Shown piece by piece: positions 31,397-40,488 of a stretch of 64,000 nt of DNA. The stretch is taken from contig CAIQBO010000006.1 in assembly GCA_903870145.1 (NCBI GenBank), positions 62,001-126,000 on the forward strand. The letters run 5' to 3'. Within the stretch, counting starts at the first letter, position 1. Each line of letters opens with the position of its first letter. Both the position numbers and the translations under genes were made by a program. Origin of the DNA: an uncultured Burkholderiales bacterium. GTDB taxonomy: Bacteria > Pseudomonadota > Gammaproteobacteria > Burkholderiales > Burkholderiaceae_C. The notes under the pieces were generated by a model, which saw only the letters and a list, made by a program, of their open reading frames with translations, ran no database searches and was not told the DNA's origin.

Positions 31397-33022
31397 ATGT
31401 TGGGTTTGATGCAACAGCAATCTTTGCTGATTTCTTCTTTGATTGAGTTTGCCCAGCGTCACCACGCCGATGGCGAGGTGGTGTCGCGCCGCGTCGAGGG
31501 CGATATTCACCGCTGCACCTGGAGCGATGTGGCCAAGCGGTCACGCCAATTGGCCAATGCACTGGACGCCTCGAACGTTACCATGGGCCAGCGTGTGGCC
31601 ACACTGGCCTGGAATGGCTACCGCCACTTGGAGTTGTATTTTGGGGTCAGCGGCTCAGGTCGCGTCCTGCACACTTTGAACCCGCGCTTGCACCCCGACC
31701 AAGTCGTTTGGATCGCCAACCATGCGGAAGATCAAGTTCTGTGCTTTGACATGAATTTTTTGCCCTTGGTACAAGCCGTGCATGCGCGCTGCACCACTGT
31801 GCGGCATTGGGTCGCAATGTGCGATCCAGATCGGTTGCCAGCCGACAGCGGCATTCCAAACTTGATCAGCTATGAAAACTGGATGGGCCAGCAGGGCACG
31901 CACTACACATGGCCCGATTTAGACGAAAACACCGCCTCGAGCATGTGCTACACCAGCGGCACCACCGGCAACCCCAAAGCAGCGCTTTACAGCCACCGCT
32001 CAACCGTCTTGCACGCCTATGCAGCAGCCCTGCCCGATGTGATGTGTTTGTCTGCGCGCGATGCCATCTTGCCCGTGGTGCCCATGTTTCACGTCAACGC
32101 CTGGGGCATTCCCTACAGCGCTGCCATGACAGGTGCCAAATTGGTTTTTCCGGGGCCGGCCATGGATGGCAAATCAATTTACGAATTGATCGAAGCAGAG
32201 AGGGTGACTTTCGCTGCCGGTGTGCCCACCGTTTGGCAAATGCTGCTGGGACACATGAAGCCTGCAGGCTTGCGATTTTCAACTTTGAAGCGCACTGTGA
32301 TCGGCGGCTCGGCTTGCCCACCGGCCATGATTGACGCCTTTCGCGACGATTACGGGGTCGATGTGCTGCACGCTTGGGGCATGACGGAGATGAGCCCCTT
32401 GGGCACTTTATGCACATTGAAAAACAAGCACTTGGCCTTGCCTGAGCCAGAACAATTGAAATTGCGCCTCAAGCAAGGGCGCGCGATTTTTGGCGTTGAC
32501 ATGAAAATTGTCAACGACGCTGGCGAGACTTTGCCGCACGACGGTAAGACCTACGGCGACTTGCTGGTCAAAGGTCCTTGGGTCATTCGTGAATATTTCA
32601 AACAAGAAGGACCCTCACCCCTGGTCGATGGCTGGTTCCCCACGGGCGATGTGGCCACCATCGACGAAGATGGCTTCATGCAAATCACCGACCGCAGCAA
32701 AGATGTGATCAAGTCCGGTGGCGAATGGATCAGCTCGATCGACATTGAAAACATCGCCATGTCGCACCCTGGCGTGGCCATGGCAGCGTGCATAGGCATG
32801 ACACACCCCAAGTGGGATGAAAGGCCTGTGGTCTGCGTGGTCAAGAGGCCTGATGCAAACTTCAGCGGCGCTGAACTGCTGGCTTTTTACGAAGGCAAAA
32901 CTGCCAAATGGCAAATCCCAGATGATGTGGTGTTTGTCGACGCGATCCCATTGGGCGCTACCGGGAAAATGCTCAAAACCAAACTGCGTGAGCAGCTGAA
33001 AGATTACAAACTGCCCATCTAA
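31397..33022 (+). CDS. medium/long-chain acyl-CoA ligase, DmdB-like
   Basis: This 541-residue member of the adenylate-forming superfamily activates a carboxylic acid to its CoA thioester. It carries the P-loop-like [12 protein letters not shown], the A5 motif [13 protein letters not shown]7 [13 protein letters not shown]8 [15 protein letters not shown] and the catalytic Lys in [13 protein letters not shown]. The N-terminus ([23 protein letters not shown]) resembles 3-methylmercaptopropionyl-CoA ligases (DmdB) and related fatty-acyl ligases. Specificity cannot be settled from motifs. It lies upstream of a Liv-type importer and beta-oxidation genes, which fits CoA activation of an imported acid. 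Confidence 0.85.
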   Translation: MLGLMQQQSLLISSLIEFAQRHHADGEVVSRRVEGDIHRCTWSDVAKRSRQLANALDASNVTMGQRVATLAWNGYRHLELYFGVSGSGRVLHTLNPRLHPDQVVWIANHAEDQVLCFDMNFLPLVQAVHARCTTVRHWVAMCDPDRLPADSGIPNLISYENWMGQQGTHYTWPDLDENTASSMCYTSGTTGNPKAALYSHRSTVLHAYAAALPDVMCLSARDAILPVVPMFHVNAWGIPYSAAMTGAKLVFPGPAMDGKSIYELIEAERVTFAAGVPTVWQMLLGHMKPAGLRFSTLKRTVIGGSACPPAMIDAFRDDYGVDVLHAWGMTEMSPLGTLCTLKNKHLALPEPEQLKLRLKQGRAIFGVDMKIVNDAGETLPHDGKTYGDLLVKGPWVIREYFKQEGPSPLVDGWFPTGDVATIDEDGFMQITDRSKDVIKSGGEWISSIDIENIAMSHPGVAMAACIGMTHPKWDERPVVCVVKRPDANFSGAELLAFYEGKTAKWQIPDDVVFVDAIPLGATGKMLKTKLREQLKDYKLPI

Positions 33023-33081
33023 CCTGTTTCTCAAGTCAGCAATGGCGCGCCCGAGCTGTCTCATAAAAGATAGCAGTTAGG

Positions 33082-33127
33082 GGCAATTACCTAGTGGTTG
33101 CCTTTTACTTCTCATTTATTCTATAAG
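33082..33127 (+). promoter_or_regulatory. probable sigma-70 promoter with overlapping dyad, for the Liv-type operon
   Basis: TTGCCT (33098-33103) and TATAAG (33122-33127) are spaced by 18 bases and would start transcription near 33134, about 20 bases before the binding-protein ATG. The -35 hexamer is the right arm of an imperfect 21-bp palindrome, GGCAAnnACnnnGTnnTTGCC (33082-33102), a plausible operator. The assignment is by eye. Confidence 0.45.
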
Positions 33128-33152
33128 TTGTTTTAAATTAATTGGAGACTCC

Positions 33153-34433
33153 ATGAAATTCTCGCTGAAAATTGTTGCTGCTTGTGCGGTCCTGCTGTGC
33201 CAATACAGCACTTTTGCGCAAGCGCAAGCCACAGCCAAAGTTGCCAAAGCCCCTGCAGAGACCAGCGGCAAGTTGATCAAAGTGGCCATGATTGAGGGGC
33301 TCTCAGGCCCCTTTGGCCCCGTCGGTCAAAATCAGCTGAAAAGTTACCAATTTGTAGCCGACCGCTTGGCCAATACCGACAAGAACCCGGCTGGTGTCAA
33401 GTTTGAATTCGTGCCCTTTGACAGCAAGAGCTCTCCTCAAGAAGCACTGGTGCAACTCAAGGCTGCGACTGACCAAGGCTTTCGCTACATCACCCAAGGC
33501 AATGGCTCAGCCGTAGCGGGTGCGTTGTCGGATGCAGTGGCCAAGCACAATGAGCGCAATCCAGGCAAGGAAGTGATTTTTCTGAACTACGCGGCAGTCG
33601 ACCCTGCACTGACCAACGAGCGATGCAATTTCTGGCATTTCCGCCTTGACGCAGACACCTCCATGAAGATGGAAGCTTTGACCAGTTTCATGAAGGACGA
33701 CCCCAAGGTCAAAAATATCTACTTGATCAACCAGAATTATTCGCACGGCCACCAAGTTGTGAAGTATTTCAAAGAGGGCATTGCAAGAAAGCGTACCGAC
33801 GTGAAAATTGTGGGTGAAGATTTGCATCCAATTGGTCAAGTCAAAGACTTCTCACCCTACATTGCAAAAATCAAAGCTTCGGGTGCCGACACCGTCCTGA
33901 CTGGGAACTGGGGCACAGACATGACGCTGTTGGTCAAAGCCATGAACGATGCGGGCATGAAGATCGCCCTGTACGTTTACTACGGAGGTGTTTCAGGTAC
34001 ACCCACTGCATTGGCACAAGGATCTGACTGGAATGTCAGTCAGATCGCCATCTCCCACTCGAACTTCTCGGGTGATGAGCAAGCTTTGCGCAATGAATTT
34101 AAGAAAAAATTCAATGATGACTACTACACCTTCCAAACCTACTCCGCAGTGGCCATGTTGTCGCAGGGCATGGCCAATGCCAAGAGCATAGACCCTGTCA
34201 AAGTAGCTGCCGCCATGGAAGACATGACTTTCAAAAACTACAACGGGGAAGTCAAAATGCGCAAGACTGACCACCAGTTGCAGCAACCGCTTTTCATCAG
34301 CAAGTGGACCAAGGCCACCGCCAAAGACCCCTACAGCGAAGAAAATACGGGCTTTAATTTCGCCAATGTGAAAACGATCCCAGCCTATGTGGCATCAACA
34401 CCCACATCGTGCCAAATGAAGCGTCCTTCATGA
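33153..34433 (+). CDS. Liv-type ABC transporter periplasmic binding protein
   Basis: This 426-residue periplasmic binding protein of the type I (Leu/Ile/Val, Peripla_BP_6) class has a signal peptide (MKFSLKIVAACAVLLCQYSTFAQA), then IKVAMIEGLSGPFGPVGQNQLKSYQFVADRLA, the GNGSAVAGALSDAVAKHNE ligand-loop region and LTGNWGTDMTLLVKAM. The family binds branched-chain amino acids, amides, short fatty acids and aromatic acids, so the ligand is open. The neighbouring acyl-CoA ligase and beta-oxidation genes point to a carboxylate rather than an amino acid (inference). GGAGA lies ahead of the start. Confidence 0.9.
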   Translation: MKFSLKIVAACAVLLCQYSTFAQAQATAKVAKAPAETSGKLIKVAMIEGLSGPFGPVGQNQLKSYQFVADRLANTDKNPAGVKFEFVPFDSKSSPQEALVQLKAATDQGFRYITQGNGSAVAGALSDAVAKHNERNPGKEVIFLNYAAVDPALTNERCNFWHFRLDADTSMKMEALTSFMKDDPKVKNIYLINQNYSHGHQVVKYFKEGIARKRTDVKIVGEDLHPIGQVKDFSPYIAKIKASGADTVLTGNWGTDMTLLVKAMNDAGMKIALYVYYGGVSGTPTALAQGSDWNVSQIAISHSNFSGDEQALRNEFKKKFNDDYYTFQTYSAVAMLSQGMANAKSIDPVKVAAAMEDMTFKNYNGEVKMRKTDHQLQQPLFISKWTKATAKDPYSEENTGFNFANVKTIPAYVASTPTSCQMKRPS

Positions 34434-34450
34434 ACTTACAATGAAGAATG

Positions 34451-34474
34451 ATCAGGGCTGCAATATGCCCTGAT
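34451..34474 (+). terminator. stem-loop downstream of the binding-protein gene
   Basis: An 8-bp perfect stem ATCAGGGC / GCCCTGAT with loop TGCAATAT starts 17 bases after the stop codon. The following tract (TTCCCTCTTT) is only partly T-rich, so it may be an mRNA-stabilising 3' hairpin or a weak terminator. Confidence 0.5.
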
Positions 34475-34491
34475 TTCCCTCTTTAACCACT

Positions 34492-34517
34492 GAGGTGCTT
34501 TGTGCGCCTCTTTTTTT
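34492..34517 (+). terminator. terminator-like hairpin immediately before livH
   Basis: The stem GAGGTGC / GCGCCTC (7 bp with one G-U) and loop TTTGT are followed by seven T residues. It ends 6 bases before the preferred livH start codon. The position suggests partial termination that lets the binding protein be made in excess of the membrane subunits. GAGGTG in the stem is also the only Shine-Dalgarno-like sequence nearby. Confidence 0.6.
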
Positions 34518-34523
34518 GTCATC

Positions 34524-35471
34524 ATGGAATTTTTCACCATATCACTGCTCAACAGCATCAGCTACGGCCTGCTGCTGTTCATGTTGAGTTCCGGACTCAC
34601 TTTGATTTTCAGCATGATGGGCGTGCTCAATTTTGCTCATGCAAGCTTTTACATGTTGGGTGCATTTTTTGCATTCACAATTGCAAAACTGATTGGTTTT
34701 TGGCCTGCTTTGATTTTGGCCCCCGTTTTGGTGGGCTTGATTGGCGCCGGGTTTGAACGCTATTTTTTACGCAAAGTGCACGCTTTGGGCCATGTGCCGG
34801 AATTGCTCATCACATTTGGTCTGGCCTTTCTGCTCTTGGAACTGGTGCAATTGATTTGGGGACGGACTTCCGTCGACTACCGAATTCCTCCCGAGTTGGA
34901 CGGCCCCTTGTTTACCGTTTACGGCACGCAGTTCCCTATTTACAAAGCCTTCATGATGATGATGGCATTGCTCATGCTTGCATCTGTCGGCTGGCTTATC
35001 AAACGAACACGCATTGGCCTGGTGATTCAAGCAGCCTTGACACATCCCGAAACTGTAGAAGCGCTGGGCCACAATGTGCCACGCGTTTTCATGCTGGTGT
35101 TTGGGGGGGGCGCTGCACTGGCGGGGTTGGCCGGGGTGATTGGCGGCAATGCTTTTGTCACCGAACCTGGCATGGCTGCAGCGGTGGGCCCTGTTATTTT
35201 TGTGGTTGTGGTGGTCGGTGGATTGGGCTCGCTGGCAGGGGCCTTTTTAGCTTCACTTTTGATTGGCATCGTTCAAACCTTTTCTGTGGGTATCGATGCT
35301 TCATTGCTAAGTGCATTGGCATCCATGAACATGGTTCTCACACCTGACACATTTGGCTACCAAGTGCTGTCCTTGAAAGTTAGTCAAATTGCGCCGATCA
35401 TGCCGTTCCTCTTTCTGGTGCTCATTTTGATCTTCAGACCCAAGGGTTTGATGGGCAAGAGGGAGGGCTGA
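34524..35471 (+). CDS. Liv-type ABC transporter permease (LivH-like)
   Basis: This 315-residue inner-membrane permease of the branched-chain amino-acid transporter family has about eight hydrophobic helices, the early motif GLTLIFSMMGVLNFAHASFYMLGAF and the conserved EAA-like segment ALGHNVPRVFMLVFGGGAALAGLAGVIGG. The start is ambiguous. ATG 34524 (MEFFTISLLNSISYG) fits the family N-terminus but has no ribosome-binding site. TTG 34500 adds eight residues and has GAGGTG upstream, but sits inside the terminator-like hairpin. A LivM-like gene follows after 2 bases. Confidence 0.9.
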   Translation: MEFFTISLLNSISYGLLLFMLSSGLTLIFSMMGVLNFAHASFYMLGAFFAFTIAKLIGFWPALILAPVLVGLIGAGFERYFLRKVHALGHVPELLITFGLAFLLLELVQLIWGRTSVDYRIPPELDGPLFTVYGTQFPIYKAFMMMMALLMLASVGWLIKRTRIGLVIQAALTHPETVEALGHNVPRVFMLVFGGGAALAGLAGVIGGNAFVTEPGMAAAVGPVIFVVVVVGGLGSLAGAFLASLLIGIVQTFSVGIDASLLSALASMNMVLTPDTFGYQVLSLKVSQIAPIMPFLFLVLILIFRPKGLMGKREG

Positions 35472-35473
35472 GC

Positions 35474-36787
35474 ATGGCAAGCAAGCACAGCAGTTCTTCA
35501 CAAGTTTATAAATTCGAACCGATCAACGTCGGTCGATGGCTGATTTGGGGTTTGTTTGCGTTGGTCTTGATCAGCGCGCCTTTGGTTTTCACCTCCAGCT
35601 TGGGGCAAATGATTTTGACCCAAATGGGCATTGTGATCATCATTTGCCTGAGCTACAACATCTTGCTGGGGCAGGGGGGCATGCTCAGTTTCGGGCACGC
35701 TGTTTATTCAGGTCTAGGCTCGTTTGTGGCGATGCACACATTGAATGCCATCACGGCAGGCAGTTTTCTGCTACCAGTCAGTTTGGTGCCTTTGGTAGGT
35801 GGGCTGGCAGGACTCTTTTTTGCTGCGCTGTTTGGCTCTGTCACCGTCAAAACGGCAGGCACGCCCTTTGCCATGATCACGCTTGGAATCGGTGAATTGA
35901 TTTGGGCCATGTCCCTGATTTTTCCTGGTTTTTTTGGTGGCGAAGCCGGTGTCAGTGGCAATCGCATCGCTGGCAGTTCACCTTTTGGCATCACCTTTGG
36001 CCCACAAATTCAGTTGTACTATTTGAGTGCTTTTTATCTTTTCATCTGCACTGCTTTGATGTTTGCCTTCACACGCACGCCCTTGGGCAGAATCTTGAAT
36101 GCAGTTCGAGACAACCCTGAGCGGGTTGAGTTTGTTGGCTACGACACCGAGCGCGTGCGCTACATTGCCTTCATGGTGGCTGGATTTTTTGCCGGTATCG
36201 GCGGGGCCATCGCCGCATTGCATTTCGAAATTGTGACGTCTGAGAATGTCAGTGGTGCTCGCTCAACTGTCTATTTGTTATGGACCTTTTTAGGTGGCGC
36301 TACATTTTTCTTTGGTGCCATCATTGGCGGTGTGATGGCGGTGCTGGCCTTTGTCATGTTCAGTGAACTGACCAAAGCTTGGCTGCTTTATTTGGGCCTC
36401 CTGTTTTTGTTCATGGTCATGTATGCACCCGGCGGTTTTGCTGGCTTGATCATGATGAACTTGCGGGTTGCTTCGTTTGGATTTTTAAGAAAATTGTGGG
36501 TCAGTTACCTGGCCTTGGGAGTGACGGCCATGGTTGCCCTGCTCGGTGCAAGTGTGATGATCGAGATGATTTATCACCTTCAGTTTGATGGCGCGCTGGG
36601 TGATGAACTGAAGTTTTTGTCCATGACCTTCAACGCCAAAAACTTCGACATTTGGTTTGGATCAGGATTCTTGATGCTCACGGGTCTGGGTTTGTTTGAA
36701 CTTTGCCGCAAACAATTTTTGCAAGAATGGGGCGAAATTCAAGAAGACATTGAAAACGAAATCAAACGCAGGCAGGCATTGTCATGA
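35474..36787 (+). CDS. Liv-type ABC transporter permease (LivM-like)
   Basis: This is the second transmembrane subunit, 437 residues, with LSYNILLGQGGMLSFGHAVYSGLGSF, the DNPERVEFVGYDTERVRYIAFMVAGFFAGIGGAIAAL segment typical of LivM, and about ten hydrophobic helices. After the LivM core, a C-terminal part with one or two further hydrophobic stretches (LWVSYLALGVTAMVALLGASVMIEMIY; FLMLTGLGLFELC) ends in a charged tail (EIQEDIENEIKRRQ). The stop overlaps the livG-type gene (ATGA). Confidence 0.9.
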   Translation: MASKHSSSSQVYKFEPINVGRWLIWGLFALVLISAPLVFTSSLGQMILTQMGIVIIICLSYNILLGQGGMLSFGHAVYSGLGSFVAMHTLNAITAGSFLLPVSLVPLVGGLAGLFFAALFGSVTVKTAGTPFAMITLGIGELIWAMSLIFPGFFGGEAGVSGNRIAGSSPFGITFGPQIQLYYLSAFYLFICTALMFAFTRTPLGRILNAVRDNPERVEFVGYDTERVRYIAFMVAGFFAGIGGAIAALHFEIVTSENVSGARSTVYLLWTFLGGATFFFGAIIGGVMAVLAFVMFSELTKAWLLYLGLLFLFMVMYAPGGFAGLIMMNLRVASFGFLRKLWVSYLALGVTAMVALLGASVMIEMIYHLQFDGALGDELKFLSMTFNAKNFDIWFGSGFLMLTGLGLFELCRKQFLQEWGEIQEDIENEIKRRQALS

Positions 36788-37554
36788 GTTACGCTTTAGA
36801 ACTCAAAGACCTTCGGAAAAATTTCGGTCAAACTGAAATCATTCGGGGCGTTAACTTGGCTGTAAAAGCGGGTGAGCGTGTCGCCATCATTGGGCCCAAT
36901 GGGGCCGGAAAATCTACGCTTTTTAATTTGATCAGTGGCCGCTTTGCCCCGACGTCTGGAGACGTTTTTTTGAACGGCACACAACTCAAGGGCAAGAAGC
37001 CATTTGAGATCAATCGGATGGGGCTGTCCAGAAGTTTTCAAATCACCAATATTTTTCCGAAGCTGAGTGTTTTTGAAAACCTGCGTTGCGGCTTGCTGTG
37101 GAGTCTTGGCTACAAATACACTTTTTTCAAGTTTCTGGCGGACTTGGACGATGCCAATGCGCGTACTGATGAGTTGATGGAAATGATCAAGCTCGACAAC
37201 AAACGTGATGTGCTGGCTGTCAATCTGACCTATGCAGAGCAGCGCGCTTTGGAAATTGGCATCACCATTGCCGGTGGGGCTAACGTGATTTTGTTGGACG
37301 AACCTACCGCTGGCATGAGTAAAAGTGAAACCACTCGGTTTATCCGCTTGATCAAAGAAGTCACGGTCGGCAAAACGCTGTTGACGGTCGAGCACGACAT
37401 GGGGGTGGTATTTGGCTTGGCCGATAAAATTGCTGTTTTGGTCTACGGCGAAGTGATTGCCTTTGACACCCCTGAAGCGGTGAGGTCCAACGCCTTGGTG
37501 CAAGAAGCTTACTTGGGTTCACCCGATCAGCAAGATCAGGCCGGGGGACATTGA
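36784..37554 (+). CDS. Liv-type ABC transporter ATPase (LivG-like), degenerate signature
   Basis: This 256-residue ATPase has a normal Walker A GPNGAGKST (about 37-45), Walker B VILLDEPTAG and H-loop VEHDMG. The ABC signature reads LTYAEQR (Leu148-Arg154) instead of LS[GY]GxQ, lacking the key second Gly and the Ser. In a LivF/LivG dimer this signature would face the Walker A of LivF, which is also altered. It overlaps livM by 4 bases and is followed after 1 base by livF. Confidence 0.9.
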   Translation: MSYALELKDLRKNFGQTEIIRGVNLAVKAGERVAIIGPNGAGKSTLFNLISGRFAPTSGDVFLNGTQLKGKKPFEINRMGLSRSFQITNIFPKLSVFENLRCGLLWSLGYKYTFFKFLADLDDANARTDELMEMIKLDNKRDVLAVNLTYAEQRALEIGITIAGGANVILLDEPTAGMSKSETTRFIRLIKEVTVGKTLLTVEHDMGVVFGLADKIAVLVYGEVIAFDTPEAVRSNALVQEAYLGSPDQQDQAGGH

Positions 37555-37555
37555 A

Positions 37556-38251
37556 ATGCTTGTCTTAGATAATTTGCATGCTTTTTATGGCAAAAGCCAT
37601 GTGCTCCATGGTGTGAGCTTTTCAGTGGCTCAGGGCGAAATCGTTGCCTTGCTAGGGCGCAACGGTTCAGGGCGTAGCACAACCGCCAAAGCCATCATGG
37701 GGTCGGTCGATGCGACCGGCTCCGTTCTGTGGCGAGGCCAGCAAATCCGAGGGCTTAAACCCTTCGAAGTTGCTCACCTGGGCCTTGGCTATGTGCCCGA
37801 AAACCGAGATATTTTTCCTAGCCTGACTGTCCATCAGAACTTACTGTTGGGACAAAAAGGCTCCGGAAAAGGAAGTCGCTGGTCGTTTGAGGACATGTAC
37901 ACCTTGTTCCCTCGCTTGCGCGAGCGCCAGCACACAGAGGCCGGCGTTTTATCGGGGGGGGAGCAACAAATGTTAACTTTATGCCGCAGCTTGATGGGCG
38001 ACCCTGACCTGATCATCATTGATGAGCCCACGGAAGGCCTGGCGCCCAAAATTGTCGAGTTGGTCGCCCAGTTTTTGAAAACTTTGCGCGATCGCGGCAT
38101 CAGCGTTTTGTTGATTGAACAAAAATTAACCATCGCCATGCGCATCTCTGATCGAGCCTTGGTCATGGGGCACGGCAGCATTGTTTTCGATGGCAGCCCA
38201 GCAGCTTTGAAGCAAGACAGTTACATCCGCAAGGAGTGGCTGGAAGTTTGA
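37556..38251 (+). CDS. Liv-type ABC transporter ATPase (LivF-like) with Arg in place of the P-loop Lys
   Basis: This 231-residue ATPase has signature LSGGEQQM, Walker B LIIIDEPTEGLAP and Gln where the H-loop His usually lies (IEQ), as is usual for LivF. Walker A is GRNGSGRST: the invariant Lys is Arg40 (codon 37673-37675). Lys-to-Arg at this place normally abolishes or cripples hydrolysis, so this site is probably non-catalytic. The signature is intact and should serve the LivG ATP site. It is the last gene of the importer operon. Confidence 0.9.
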   Translation: MLVLDNLHAFYGKSHVLHGVSFSVAQGEIVALLGRNGSGRSTTAKAIMGSVDATGSVLWRGQQIRGLKPFEVAHLGLGYVPENRDIFPSLTVHQNLLLGQKGSGKGSRWSFEDMYTLFPRLRERQHTEAGVLSGGEQQMLTLCRSLMGDPDLIIIDEPTEGLAPKIVELVAQFLKTLRDRGISVLLIEQKLTIAMRISDRALVMGHGSIVFDGSPAALKQDSYIRKEWLEV

Positions 38252-38308
38252 CCTGGTCACGGGTGCGACATGCACCGCACCTAAAGTTTACGCAAACGCC
38301 TAAAATCT

Positions 38309-38332
38309 AAAAAAGAACGCCCGTTCTTTTTT
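38309..38332. promoter_or_regulatory. 24-bp perfect palindrome upstream of the beta-oxidation genes
   Basis: AAAAAAGAACG-CC-CGTTCTTTTTT is perfectly self-complementary. It lies 57 bases after the livF stop and 29 bases before the FadB-like ATG. It could act as a bidirectional terminator (T-run on both strands) or as a TetR-type operator: TAAAAT at 38301-38306 just upstream could be a -10, putting the palindrome over the start site. Both readings remain open. Confidence 0.6.
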
Positions 38333-38361
38333 GTCTGTATCACCTACTGAGGAACAACAGC

Positions 38362-40473
38362 ATGAGCGCTGAATACAAAGTCCATGGCGACGTGGCCGTG
38401 ATCACGATGAACAACCCACCGGTGAACGGTTTGGGATATTCAACCCGATTGGGCATCACAGATGGCTTGAGCAAAGCCAATGCGGATGCTGCTGTCAAAT
38501 CCATTGTGATCACAGGGGCTGGCAAAGCCTTCTCGGGTGGCGCAGACATCAAAGAGTTCGGAACGCCAAGATCAACGCAAGAGCCTAATTTGCTCAGCGT
38601 CATCCGTGAATGTGAGAAATCAAACAAACCGATACTGGCAGCCATGCACTCGGTTGCCATGGGCGGTGGTTTGGAGTTGGCGCTTGGCTGCCATTACCGC
38701 ATGGCAGCGCCTGGCTGCAAAGTGGCTTTGCCAGAAGTCAAGCTGGGCCTGCTGCCTGGGGCTGGTGGCACGCAGCGCCTGCCGCGTGTCTTGGGCGTTG
38801 AGCCGGCACTGAACATGATCGTCAGCGGAGAGGCCATCAACAGTGAAATGCTGGCCATGCTGCCAGGCCAGAAATTGTTCAACAAAATGGCCAGCTCACC
38901 TGAAACATTGGCGCAAGAGGCGATGGACTATGCACGTGAATTGGCGCAGCAGCATGCAGATGGCAGCCCATTGCCTTTGATCCGTAACTTGCCTTGCAAG
39001 CACCCCCAAGGCGATGCTTACTTTCAGTTTGCGCGCAATATGGTCAAGGGCATGGCCAAAAACTATCCTGCCCCTCCCAAATGCGTGGATGCGGTAGAGG
39101 CAGCCACTCAGAAAAAATTTGACGATGGCATGGCCTTTGAGCGTGAAATTTTCACCAATCTCCTGTTCTCCAATGAGTCACGCGCGTTGCGCCACATCTT
39201 CATGGCCGAACGCGCCGCTTCGAAGATTGCGGATGTGCCTGAAGACACCCCCAAACGCAACATTGCTTCGGTGGCCGTGATCGGCGCTGGCACCATGGGC
39301 GGCGGCATTTCAATGAACTTGTTGAACGCAGGCATTCCGGTCAAGATGCTCGAGATGAAGCAAGAAGCGCTGGACCGCGGCGTGGCCACGATTCGCAAAA
39401 ATTACGAGTCTCAAGTCAAAAAGGGCAAGCTGAAACAAGACAAATACGATCAGCGCATGGCCTTGCTCAGCACCACCTTGAGCTACGACGACATCGGCAG
39501 CGCAGACATGGTCATTGAAGCCGTGTTTGAAGAAATGGGCGTGAAAGAAGCTGTGTTCAAAAAATTGGACGAAGTCATGAAGCCCGGCGCCATCTTGGCC
39601 TCCAACACCTCGACCTTGGATGTGAACAAAATTGCAGCATTCACCAAGCGCCCTCAAGATGTGGTGGGCATGCACTTTTTCAGTCCCGCCAACGTCATGA
39701 AATTGCTTGAAGTGGTGCGCGGCGCGAAAACCAGCAAAGACGTGCTGGCCACCGTCATGACCCTGGGCAAAAAAATCAAAAAAACAACCGTGGTCTCAGG
39801 TGTTTGTGATGGCTTCATTGGCAACCGCATGATCGAGCAATACAGCCGCCAAGCCGGCTTTTTGATTGATGAAGGTTGCACACCTGCGCAAGTCGACAAA
39901 GCTGCTGAGAAGTTCGGCTTTGCCATGGGTCCGTTTCGCATGGGGGACTTGGCTGGCAACGACATTGGCTGGGCCATTCGCAAGCGTCGCACCATCGAGC
40001 GCCCCAACATGAAGTACAGCAAAACAGCAGATTTATTGTGCGAGATGGGCCGCTTTGGTCAAAAAACAGGCGCTGGCTGGTACGACTACCAAACCGGCAA
40101 GCGCGATGCCATTCCCAGTGCCGTGGTGGTCGACATGATCGAGAAACACCGGCAAGCGTGCGGTATCACACCACGCAAAATCGCCGACGAAGAAATCGTG
40201 CAACGCTTGGTCTACGCTTTGGTTAACGAAGCCGCTCACATTTTGGAAGAGGGCATCGCGGGCAAGGCCAGCGACATTGACATGGTTTACTTGACCGGAT
40301 ATGGCTTCCCCATTTGGCGCGGTGGCCCCATGTTGTACGCCGATACAGTGGGCTTGTTCAATGTGGTCCAAAGCATGAAACGCTTTGCCCAAAACCCGCA
40401 CGACGATGCCGCATTTTGGCAACCCGCTCCGCTGTTAGCCCGTTTGGTGGCCGACGGTAAAACCTTCAACTGA
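38362..40473 (+). CDS. bifunctional enoyl-CoA hydratase / 3-hydroxyacyl-CoA dehydrogenase
   Basis: This 703-residue multifunctional beta-oxidation enzyme of the FadB/FadJ or peroxisomal MFE1 type has an N-terminal crotonase domain (about 1-190) with [10 protein letters not shown] (oxyanion hole) and [19 protein letters not shown] (catalytic Glu region). A Rossmann dehydrogenase domain begins near residue 295 ([13 protein letters not shown]), with [17 protein letters not shown] (catalytic His) and [14 protein letters not shown], and two C-terminal dimerisation repeats follow. It forms a two-gene unit with the thiolase 15 bases downstream. Confidence 0.92.
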   Translation: MSAEYKVHGDVAVITMNNPPVNGLGYSTRLGITDGLSKANADAAVKSIVITGAGKAFSGGADIKEFGTPRSTQEPNLLSVIRECEKSNKPILAAMHSVAMGGGLELALGCHYRMAAPGCKVALPEVKLGLLPGAGGTQRLPRVLGVEPALNMIVSGEAINSEMLAMLPGQKLFNKMASSPETLAQEAMDYARELAQQHADGSPLPLIRNLPCKHPQGDAYFQFARNMVKGMAKNYPAPPKCVDAVEAATQKKFDDGMAFEREIFTNLLFSNESRALRHIFMAERAASKIADVPEDTPKRNIASVAVIGAGTMGGGISMNLLNAGIPVKMLEMKQEALDRGVATIRKNYESQVKKGKLKQDKYDQRMALLSTTLSYDDIGSADMVIEAVFEEMGVKEAVFKKLDEVMKPGAILASNTSTLDVNKIAAFTKRPQDVVGMHFFSPANVMKLLEVVRGAKTSKDVLATVMTLGKKIKKTTVVSGVCDGFIGNRMIEQYSRQAGFLIDEGCTPAQVDKAAEKFGFAMGPFRMGDLAGNDIGWAIRKRRTIERPNMKYSKTADLLCEMGRFGQKTGAGWYDYQTGKRDAIPSAVVVDMIEKHRQACGITPRKIADEEIVQRLVYALVNEAAHILEEGIAGKASDIDMVYLTGYGFPIWRGGPMLYADTVGLFNVVQSMKRFAQNPHDDAAFWQPAPLLARLVADGKTFN

Positions 40474-40488
40474 TCAGAGGAAAACACC

